From Candidatus Altarchaeales archaeon WOR_SM1_86-2 (GTDB taxonomy: Archaea > Altiarchaeota > Altiarchaeia > IMC4 > MCBC01), in contig MCBC01000049.1 of the NCBI GenBank assembly GCA_001723855.1, positions 1 through 8,098 of the forward strand: a stretch of DNA of 8,098 nucleotides, written 5' to 3'. The translations under genes were made by a program, and so were the position numbers. The notes beneath the pieces were generated by a model. The model was not told the origin of the DNA. It saw only the letters and a list, made by a program, of their open reading frames with translations, and did no database searches. Positions 1 to 7,635 of this stretch are shown one piece after another (position 1 is the stretch's first letter; every line of letters begins with the position of its first letter).

Positions 1-1536
1 GGCATGCGTGTTGTTATCGAATTGAAGAAAAATGAGGATCCTCAAATCATCCTTAACCAGCTCTATAATCATACCCAAATGGAAATCTCTTTTGGAATCA
101 TCATGCTCGCCTTGGTCGATGGTCAGCCAAGATTACTCAATATTAAGGATATGCTTTCCCTTTTCATCGAGCACAGGAGGAATATTGTAACAAAGAGGTG
201 CCAATTTGACCTCGATAAGGCTGAGGCTAGGGCACATATCTTGGAGGGTTTAAAGTGTGCCATCGAACAGCTCGACTCAGTCATTGCCATAATAAAGGCC
301 TCCAAAAATCCCCAAGAAGCTCGGGATAAATTGGTGAAGAAGTTATCCCTATCCGCAGAACAGGCGCAGGCGATATTGGACATGAGGCTCCAAAGGCTTA
401 CCGCTCTGGAGAGGGGGAAGATTTTAGAGGAATACAAGGAGGTAATAAAGACCATTGCCCGATTAAAGGAAATTTTGGCTCACGATAGGTTAATCCTCGA
501 TATTATCGTTGAAGAGCTCTCTGCGATTCGGGACAGCTTCAGCGATGAACGGAGAACTGAGATTATCGCAGAAATTTCGGAAATTGATATAGAGGATATG
601 ATTGCAGAAGAGGATATGGTGGTAACAATTAGCCACAGGGGTTATATAAAGAGGAATGCCCTTAGCCTTTACCAATCTCAGCATCGAGGTGGAAAGGGCA
701 AAATTGGCATGATAACAAAAGAAGAAGATTTTGTGGAAAACCTGTTCATTGCTACTACGCATAGTTACCTGCTCTTCTTCACCAATTACGGAAAGGTTCA
801 TTGGCTTAAAGTCCATGAAATTCCCCAGGGTGCAAGGGCTTCCCGTGGGAAAGCCATAGTAAACTTACTCAATTTAGCACCGCAGGAAAGGATAACCGCG
901 ATCCTTCCCTTAAAGGACTTTTCATCCGGTAAATATATCGCCTTCGCTACGAAGCGCGGAATCATAAAAAAAACCGATCTCTCAGCCTTCAGCCACCCAA
1001 GGATCGGAGGAATTATCGCTATTCTTCTAGATGATAACGATGAACTTATCTCCGCCAAATTAACCGATGGAAACCAAGAATTCCTCTTGGGAACGAAATC
1101 TGGAATGGCTATACGCATTTCAGAAAAACGGGTCCGGCCCATGGGAAGAACTGCAAGGGGTATTAAGGGCATCGCTATTAATGGTGGTGAGGTCATCGGA
1201 ATGGAAATCGTTAAAGACGGCACAACCGTTCTAACGGTTACGGAAAATGGCTTTGGAAAACGAACAAAAACCTCTGCATATAGAACACAAAACCGTGGAG
1301 GTAAGGGAATCATCACCATCAAAACAAATGAGCGCAACGGCAAGGTCGTTGGGATTAAACAGCTTGTCGATAACGATGAGCTTATCATCATCAGCACAAA
1401 GGGAAAGATTATTAGGCTTCGTGCTTCAGATATATCCATAATGGGAAGAAATACACAGGGTGTTAAATTGATCGGCATGGATGCCGGCGAGAAAGTAGTG
1501 GGTATCGCAATTCTTTACTCAAATGATCTCATCTAA
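1..1536 (+). CDS. gyrA: DNA gyrase subunit A, 3' part (5' end outside window)
   Basis: GyrA is the DNA-breaking and DNA-wrapping subunit of the A2B2 gyrase, which introduces negative supercoils using ATP hydrolysed by GyrB. The frame is open from base 1 (Gly, then MRVVIE), which matches the internal 'DGMRIVIE' segment of GyrA. The ATG at base 4 is therefore not the start, and roughly 320 N-terminal residues, including the catalytic tyrosine, lie outside. Of the 511 visible residues, about 1-190 form the end of the breakage-reunion domain with its coiled-coil arm (EQAQAILDMRLQRLTALE). The rest is the six-bladed beta-pinwheel. The GyrA-box, QHRGGKG, is at bases 679-699 (canonical QRRGGKG) and a second copy, QNRGGKG, is at 1288-1308. 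Other blade motifs include MGRTARGIKGI and MGRNTQGVKLI. The protein ends at ...YSNDLI without the long acidic tail of E. coli GyrA. The GyrA-boxes argue against ParC. A probable terminator follows. Confidence 0.97.
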   Translation, partial: GMRVVIELKKNEDPQIILNQLYNHTQMEISFGIIMLALVDGQPRLLNIKDMLSLFIEHRRNIVTKRCQFDLDKAEARAHILEGLKCAIEQLDSVIAIIKASKNPQEARDKLVKKLSLSAEQAQAILDMRLQRLTALERGKILEEYKEVIKTIARLKEILAHDRLILDIIVEELSAIRDSFSDERRTEIIAEISEIDIEDMIAEEDMVVTISHRGYIKRNALSLYQSQHRGGKGKIGMITKEEDFVENLFIATTHSYLLFFTNYGKVHWLKVHEIPQGARASRGKAIVNLLNLAPQERITAILPLKDFSSGKYIAFATKRGIIKKTDLSAFSHPRIGGIIAILLDDNDELISAKLTDGNQEFLLGTKSGMAIRISEKRVRPMGRTARGIKGIAINGGEVIGMEIVKDGTTVLTVTENGFGKRTKTSAYRTQNRGGKGIITIKTNERNGKVVGIKQLVDNDELIIISTKGKIIRLRASDISIMGRNTQGVKLIGMDAGEKVVGIAILYSNDLI

Positions 1537-1596
1537 AACGAATTATGTTCCTTTGGAATAATCCCTCCCCTGGTTTGGTGCAAAATGTCATGAATA

Positions 1597-1641
1597 CCTT
1601 TTAATCAGTTATCTGTTTGAAATTAAAGGGGTTTTTATTTT
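1597..1641 (+). terminator. probable rho-independent terminator of gyrA
   Basis: The left arm CCTTTTAAT (1597-1605) pairs with ATTAAAGGG (1622-1630) in a 9-bp stem with one G-U wobble. A small CAG/CTG helix (1606-1608 with 1613-1615) can stack inside the loop. The right arm runs straight into GTTTTTATTTT (1631-1641), a good U-tract. It starts 61 bases after the gyrA stop, so it would separate gyrA from dnaA transcription. The stem is AU-rich, so its strength is uncertain. Confidence 0.6.
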
Positions 1642-1687
1642 CCTCTTAAACTCAGATAGTAAATTGTATCCCCTATATCAAAAAAGC

Positions 1688-1716
1688 TTGATCTCCGATT
1701 AATTTTGTGCTAATAT
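1688..1716 (+). promoter_or_regulatory. candidate sigma70-type promoter for dnaA
   Basis: TTGATC (1688-1693, 4 of 6 to TTGACA) and TAATAT (1711-1716, 4 of 6 to TATAAT) are separated by exactly 17 bp. Transcription would start near 1723 and read through the DnaA-box palindrome before reaching dnaA. In an AT-rich spacer such matches arise by chance. An alternative -10-like GATAAT (1832-1837) overlaps the second DnaA box but has no good -35. Confidence 0.33.
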
Positions 1717-1816
1717 TCATATTGTCCTTCCATATTCAATTCTCTGGCGGGCTTTCTTTATAAAATGTTTGATTTCCTTTAGTCACCCATCTCTTTCTCC
1801 ATAAGGGGGTTTTTAC

Positions 1817-1836
1817 TTATCCACAATTGTGGATAA
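1817..1836. promoter_or_regulatory. palindromic pair of perfect DnaA boxes
   Basis: TTATCCACA (1817-1825, + strand) and TGTGGATAA (1828-1836, the same box on the - strand) are separated by AT. Together they form a perfect 20-bp palindrome, TTATCCACAATTGTGGATAA. Both 9-mers match the E. coli high-affinity box exactly. The site ends 55 bases before the dnaA ATG. It could seed the origin complex, repress dnaA, or both. A degenerate neighbour, TGTTGAAAA (1840-1848), matches 7 of 9. Confidence 0.85.
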
Positions 1837-1891
1837 TTCTGTTGAAAACCTAAATCAATCATTTTTTTTCTTTCGTTGAACAATCCATCAT

Positions 1892-3235
1892 ATGCAGCCC
1901 AAAAATATGGAAGAAATCTGGAATGCAGTCCTTGACTATATTAAGGATAAAATCATCCATAGCGATTATCAGGTGTGGATAAAACCAATTATTCCCATCT
2001 CCCTTAGGGAAGATTTACTTGAGGTAGAAGTTCCAAATAAATTTTTTGAATACTGGTTGAGGGAAAATTACCTTTTGCTCATAAAAGCAGGACTATCACA
2101 CGCCTTGGGAAAAGAGTGTAATATTTCTTTTAAATTAAAGAGAAATCCACTGCCTAAAGATAGGATAGTACGATTCCCATCAATGGATAAACCACATACA
2201 TTACGGTATTTTAATCTAAATAAGAAATATACTTTTGAAAACTTCGTTGTAGGTCCAAGCAATCAATTCGCCAATGCAGCATGTTTGGCAGTAGCAAACC
2301 TCCCCGCTAAGAATTATAACCCCCTCTTTATCTATGGGGGTGTTGGGCTTGGGAAAACACATCTTTTAAACTCAATAGGAAATCATGTTATACAAAATGG
2401 TATTATTCCAAATTTAAATACGATCTGTTATTTATCGGCTGAGGAATTTACCAATGAGTTAATCAATTCTATCCGATATGAGAAGATGGATGAATTCAGG
2501 GACAAATTCAGAAGCATGAATATTCTTCTTATTGACGATATCCAATTTATTGCAGGAAAGGAGAGGACTCAAGCAGAATTTTTTCATACCTTTAACTCTT
2601 TATATGAAGCGAGGAAACAGCTCGTAGTAACAAGTGACAAGTTTCCTAGGGATATTACGAACTTTGAAGAAAGACTTCGTTCCCGCTTTGAATGGGGTCT
2701 CATAGCAGATATTCAGCCACCGGATACTGAAACGAAGGTCGCTATACTCAAGAAAAAAGCTCAAGCAGAGAATATATCCCTACCAAATAACGTTGCCTTC
2801 TTTTTGGCTTCAAATACCTCGTCCAATATTAGAGTATTGGAGGGATGCCTTATTAGAATTGCGGCATTTTCAAAGCTTACCCAAACTGATGTAACCCTAG
2901 AGTTAGCAAGAGATGTTCTAAGGAATATCATTAAAACTGAAGTTCGGTCAGTTCCTATCGAATCAATTCAAAAATCAGTTGCGTCGTATTTTAACCTCAA
3001 GCTATCTGACTTGAAAGCCAAGAAAAAGACAAAGCAGATTGTGCTTGCAAGACAAATAGCAATATATCTCTCAAGAAAGTTATCTAAATCTTCTCTTATT
3101 GAAATAGGTGAACGTTTTGGGGGAAAAGATCATTCTACTGTTCTTCACGCTATTAATAAAATAGAACAAAATTTGCATACAGATCAAAAAATTTCTGGAG
3201 CTATTCAAAGGATAGAAGCAAAACTTTTATCTTAG
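1892..3235 (+). CDS. dnaA: chromosomal replication initiator protein DnaA
   Basis: DnaA is the AAA+ initiator that binds DnaA boxes, melts the origin and loads the replicative helicase. Its 447 residues show domain I (about 1-85, IWNAVLDYIKDKI...FEYWLRENY), a very short linker in place of domain II (about 86-110), and the AAA+ domain III. Domain III carries Walker A GGVGLGKT (149-156), Walker B ILLIDD (211-216), sensor 1 VVTSD (245-249), the arginine-finger region RLRSRFEWGL (261-270) and sensor 2 NIRVLEG with Arg314. Domain IV (about 350-447) has the box-binding signature GKDHSTVLHA (411-420) and ARQIAIYLSRKL (386-397). The first ATG is chosen. Met6 (1907) is a possible alternative, and neither has a clear Shine-Dalgarno sequence. 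The gene has its own upstream DnaA-box pair and ends in TAG before a hairpin. Confidence 0.98.
   Translation: MQPKNMEEIWNAVLDYIKDKIIHSDYQVWIKPIIPISLREDLLEVEVPNKFFEYWLRENYLLLIKAGLSHALGKECNISFKLKRNPLPKDRIVRFPSMDKPHTLRYFNLNKKYTFENFVVGPSNQFANAACLAVANLPAKNYNPLFIYGGVGLGKTHLLNSIGNHVIQNGIIPNLNTICYLSAEEFTNELINSIRYEKMDEFRDKFRSMNILLIDDIQFIAGKERTQAEFFHTFNSLYEARKQLVVTSDKFPRDITNFEERLRSRFEWGLIADIQPPDTETKVAILKKKAQAENISLPNNVAFFLASNTSSNIRVLEGCLIRIAAFSKLTQTDVTLELARDVLRNIIKTEVRSVPIESIQKSVASYFNLKLSDLKAKKKTKQIVLARQIAIYLSRKLSKSSLIEIGERFGGKDHSTVLHAINKIEQNLHTDQKISGAIQRIEAKLLS
1974..1982 (-). promoter_or_regulatory. third perfect DnaA box, inside dnaA
   Basis: TGTGGATAA on the + strand is a perfect TTATCCACA box on the - strand. 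It lies within the codons for Val-Trp-Ile-Lys (residues 28-31) of DnaA domain I. It is the same orientation as the right half of the upstream palindrome and 146 bp from it, start to start. The Trp-Ile-Lys/Arg stretch is conserved in domain I, so part of the match is forced by coding, but the whole 9-mer is not. Confidence 0.5.
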
Positions 3236-3237
3236 AA

Positions 3238-3263
3238 CTTGAAAAAAATATTTTTCTTTCAAG
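3238..3263 (+). terminator. hairpin just after dnaA, possible terminator
   Basis: CTTGAAA (3238-3244) pairs perfectly with TTTCAAG (3257-3263). After one A/C mismatch a further AAA/TTT helix closes a TATT tetraloop. The hairpin begins 2 bases after the dnaA stop and is followed by ATTTTACAGCTTTTT. The stem is nearly all A-T and the T-tract is broken, so it may be a weak terminator, an mRNA 3' end stabiliser, or a by-product of the AT-richness. Confidence 0.38.
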
Positions 3264-3264
3264 A

Positions 3265-3294
3265 TTTTACAGCTTTTTACAATTCTTTTACAAT
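3265..3294 (+). repeat. three helically phased TTTTACA repeats
   Basis: TTTTACAGC (3265-3273), TTTTACAAT (3275-3283) and TTTTACAAT (3286-3294) repeat head to tail with starts 10 and 11 bp apart. The first seven bases fit the relaxed DnaA-box pattern TTWTNCA and the last two do not. A further TTTTACC at 3338 keeps roughly the same helical phase (52 bp from the third copy). They overlap the predicted dnaN promoter, so promoter elements are a competing explanation. Confidence 0.45.
3266..3294 (+). promoter_or_regulatory. probable sigma70-type promoter for dnaN-gyrB
   Basis: TTTACA (3266-3271, 5 of 6) and TACAAT (3289-3294, 5 of 6) are separated by exactly 17 bp, which places transcription start near 3301 and leaves a leader of about 87 bases before dnaN. 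It is the best promoter match in the window and lies right after the post-dnaA hairpin. A second pair, TTTACA (3287-3292) with TTAAAT (3311-3316), is weaker (18-bp spacer). Confidence 0.5.
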
Positions 3295-3387
3295 AAAAAG
3301 TCTTTGTTTTTTAAATACTTAGCTTATTTTTTAACTATTTTACCTGTCTTACTCTTAATAATAAAATAATAAATAAGGAGTTTAATT

Positions 3388-4500
3388 ATGGAATTTCAAA
3401 TTGAAAAGAAAAATTTTCTGAAATCCCTTAGTATATTACAATCTATTGCAGATAAACATAGCAGTATTATTGCACTAAGTAATATACTAATAGAATCTGA
3501 AAAAAACTTTGTTCGCCTTATTACAACAGATCTAGAAACTACCATAATATCATCTGTCCCTTGTAATATAAAAGAAGATGGTAAAATATGTATTTCTGCT
3601 AGGAAAATATATGAAATAGTAAGAGAACTACCAGAAGCTGAAATCTCTATACAGGGAATTGAAAACCATTGGGCCAAGATAACATGCAAGAATGCTATAT
3701 TTAATTTGAGTGGAATCGATCCAAATGAATTTCCAACATTGCCTCCATACTCGGAGAAGGATCTTATTGAGATTAAAGATATAAATTTAAGGGAAATGAT
3801 AGAGAAAGTTATTTTTACTGCATCAACAGAAGAATCGAGATACAACCTCAATGGAATATTTCTGGAAAATGTCTCTTTAGAAGACATGAATGTAGTGAGA
3901 ATGGTTGCAACAGATGGGCACAGACTCGGTCTCATTGATAGAGAAAGTCAGGAGTTGTTAGATATTAAGAGTGGTGCAATAATTCCAAAGAGAGGATTAA
4001 ATGAGGTTAAAAAAATTATTGGTGAATATCCAGATGAACTAAAGATATCTATTGGTGAAAATAATTTTATCGTAAAGGCAAATTCATATATTATTATCAT
4101 CAGGTTAATAGACGGTGAATTTCCAGATTATAAACAAGTTATACCAAAGGAAAATGATAAAATAATAAAGTTAAACAATAGAGACTTCTCATCATGTTTA
4201 AGGAGAGTCTCAACGATATCTGCTGATAGAGTTGAAGGAGTGAAATTTACCATAAAAAAAGGTGCAATAGAATTATACTCTTCTAATCAAGACCTCGGAA
4301 ATGCAATGGAGGAATTTCCTGCAATGTATGACGGAACTGAAATGAATATTGGTTTCAATGGAAGATACATTATCGATGCCCTTAGCGCAATAGATGAGGA
4401 CGAATTCTTATTGGAACTAAAAGATGAGACAAGTGCGGCAATTATTAGGCCGGCAGAGATGAAAAATTTACTTTATGTTATCATGCCCATGAGGGTTTAA
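3388..4500 (+). CDS. dnaN: DNA polymerase III beta subunit (sliding clamp)
   Basis: DnaN dimerises into a ring around DNA and tethers polymerase III and other clamp-binding proteins. The 370 residues are full length for the family and span the three clamp domains. The protein-binding pocket is visible as ATDGHRLG (174-181), GEFPDYKQVIP (243-253) and the C-terminal MPMRV (366-370), close to the usual MPMRL ending. The start is secure: AAGGAG (3375-3380) lies 7 bases before the ATG. The gene is noticeably AT-rich. Two rows counted by hand (3421-3480 and 4021-4080) have 17 and 18 G+C of 60. It probably has its own promoter in the spacer. gyrB begins 3 bases after its stop, in the position where recF usually follows. 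Confidence 0.98.
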   Translation: MEFQIEKKNFLKSLSILQSIADKHSSIIALSNILIESEKNFVRLITTDLETTIISSVPCNIKEDGKICISARKIYEIVRELPEAEISIQGIENHWAKITCKNAIFNLSGIDPNEFPTLPPYSEKDLIEIKDINLREMIEKVIFTASTEESRYNLNGIFLENVSLEDMNVVRMVATDGHRLGLIDRESQELLDIKSGAIIPKRGLNEVKKIIGEYPDELKISIGENNFIVKANSYIIIIRLIDGEFPDYKQVIPKENDKIIKLNNRDFSSCLRRVSTISADRVEGVKFTIKKGAIELYSSNQDLGNAMEEFPAMYDGTEMNIGFNGRYIIDALSAIDEDEFLLELKDETSAAIIRPAEMKNLLYVIMPMRV

Positions 4501-6912
<2,412 letters not shown>

Positions 6913-6952
6913 GGAAATCGTCCGAACATAATCCCCCGACTAGAACAATTTG

Positions 6953-6964
6953 AAGGAAATGGTG
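6953..6964 (+). promoter_or_regulatory. ribosome-binding site that bears on the coaE start
   Basis: AAGGA at 6953-6957 is the only Shine-Dalgarno-like sequence near the coaE start. Its spacing favours GTG 6962 (4 bases) over ATG 6959 (1 base), and it cannot serve the TTG at 6950. The ATG is kept as the start by codon preference only. Confidence 0.35.
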
Positions 6965-7567
6965 ACCATTGGATTGACAGGAGGCATCGCCAGCGGCAAG
7001 AGTACCGTATCCAAGGAATTCGAAAAATTAGGCACTTTTGTTATCGATGCCGATCAGATTGCAAGGGCATTGACCCGTCCCCAGAAACCCCTTTGGAGGA
7101 AGATTATCCGCTATTTCGGCAAGGAGATTCAGAAGGAGGATTTAACCATCGATCGGGCAAAATTGGGCCAGAAAGTCTTTTCTCATGAGGGTGAGAGGGA
7201 AGTATTAAACAAGATGATACATCCAGAAATTAAAAAGGTGATCGACAAAAGGCGCAGTGAAATTGGCAAAAATGATCCCAATGCGATGGTCCTCATTGAT
7301 GCGGCACTGTTAATCGAAACGGGAGCCTTTAAGGAAATGGATAGAGTCATCGTTGTTTCGGCCAGTAAAGAGAACCAGATAAGGCGATTGATGGATAGAG
7401 AGAGGTTGAGTGTAGAGGAGGCGCAACGTAGGATAAAGGCGCAGATGCCGGTAGAGGAGAAAATTAAATACGCTGATTATGTGATAAATACGAACGGATC
7501 ACTCGAGGACATCAGGAAACAGGTTAGGAAGATTCATGGAGAATTGGAGGACATAAGGGTAAAGTGA
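6959..7567 (+). CDS. coaE: dephospho-CoA kinase
   Basis: CoaE phosphorylates the ribose 3'-hydroxyl of dephospho-CoA with ATP, the last step of coenzyme A synthesis, in the cytosol. From the ATG it has 202 residues, normal for the family. It shows the P-loop TGGIASGKST (7-16), DAD (30-32), the IHPEI motif, DAALLIETG, and a lid segment with RLMDRERLSVEEAQRRIKAQM followed by ADYVINTNGSLEDI. The start is ambiguous. AAGGA (6953-6957) is only 1 base from ATG 6959, 4 bases from GTG 6962 (MTIGLTGG), and downstream of an in-frame TTG at 6950. Family N-termini begin shortly before IGLTGG, so all three are compatible. It lies 46 bp after gyrB without a visible terminator, so it is probably cotranscribed with gyrB and rho. 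Confidence 0.95.
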   Translation: MVTIGLTGGIASGKSTVSKEFEKLGTFVIDADQIARALTRPQKPLWRKIIRYFGKEIQKEDLTIDRAKLGQKVFSHEGEREVLNKMIHPEIKKVIDKRRSEIGKNDPNAMVLIDAALLIETGAFKEMDRVIVVSASKENQIRRLMDRERLSVEEAQRRIKAQMPVEEKIKYADYVINTNGSLEDIRKQVRKIHGELEDIRVK

Positions 7568-7582
7568 GGGAAGATATTAGCA

Positions 7583-7608
7583 TGGTCCCTTGCCCCTTCA
7601 CGGGACTA
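7583..7608 (+). promoter_or_regulatory. small hairpin in the coaE-rho spacer
   Basis: TGGTCCC (7583-7589) can pair with GGGACTA (7602-7608) through one G-U wobble, leaving a 12-base loop, TTGCCCCTTCAC. No T-run follows, so it is not an intrinsic terminator. It lies 27 bases before the rho ATG and could be an mRNA processing or leader element. E. coli rho is autoregulated by attenuation in its leader, so a leader structure is plausible, but this stem is short. Confidence 0.25.
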
Positions 7609-7635
7609 AGGAATACAAGGATAAAGGAGCAATAG

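Larger units (their letters stand above)
1537..1891. other. gyrA-dnaA spacer, candidate origin / dnaA control region
   Basis: This 355-bp gene-free stretch has 115 G+C by hand count (about 32%). From left to right it holds the gyrA terminator hairpin, a candidate sigma70 promoter (1688-1716), a weaker CCTTTA/TAAGGG hairpin followed by a T-run (1776-1814), and a palindromic pair of consensus DnaA boxes (1817-1836). A T-run (1862-1869) precedes the dnaA start. The only + strand reading frame I noticed here is a 19-codon one at 1545-1604, with no ribosome-binding site. Bacterial origins commonly adjoin dnaA, and DnaA boxes upstream of dnaA also mediate autorepression. The sequence alone cannot separate the two roles. 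Confidence 0.5.
3236..3387. other. very AT-rich dnaA-dnaN spacer, candidate DNA-unwinding element
   Basis: This 152-bp spacer has 27 G+C by hand count (about 18%), clearly lower than the roughly 32% of the gyrA-dnaA spacer. It holds the post-dnaA hairpin, three TTTTACA motifs at one-turn spacing (3265, 3275, 3286), a related TTTTACC (3338-3344), a likely dnaN promoter, and an A/T-only stretch rich in TAA triplets (3356-3376). In B. subtilis and relatives the unwinding site sits between dnaA and dnaN, which makes this the best unwinding candidate in the window. No perfect DnaA box lies inside it. Confidence 0.45.

Noticed and set aside
352..360. DnaA-box-like TTATCCCTA in gyrA
   Set aside because: It matches 7 of 9, lies in coding sequence away from the cluster and has no neighbouring site.
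798..1478. A 226-codon open frame on the - strand
   Set aside because: It lies wholly inside gyrA, whose + strand protein is conserved throughout. It shows no recognisable domain, so it is a shadow frame.
1545..1604. A 19-codon + strand frame in the gyrA-dnaA spacer
   Set aside because: It has no ribosome-binding site, and its end overlaps the left arm of the terminator hairpin, so chance is the simpler explanation.
1677..1692. ATCAA...TTGAT mini-hairpin
   Set aside because: A 5-bp A-T stem without a T-run is expected by chance in this composition.
2182..2190. DnaA-box-like AATGGATAA in dnaA
   Set aside because: It matches 7 of 9 in reverse orientation. Such matches are common in AT-rich coding DNA.
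3356..3376. TAA/ATA-rich run read as a DnaA-trio element
   Set aside because: DnaA-trios follow DnaA boxes with a defined trinucleotide pattern. Here no perfect box precedes the run and the phase is irregular.
3396..3935. A 179-codon open frame on the - strand
   Set aside because: It lies inside dnaN, where AT-rich codons leave few - strand stops. No domain is recognisable.
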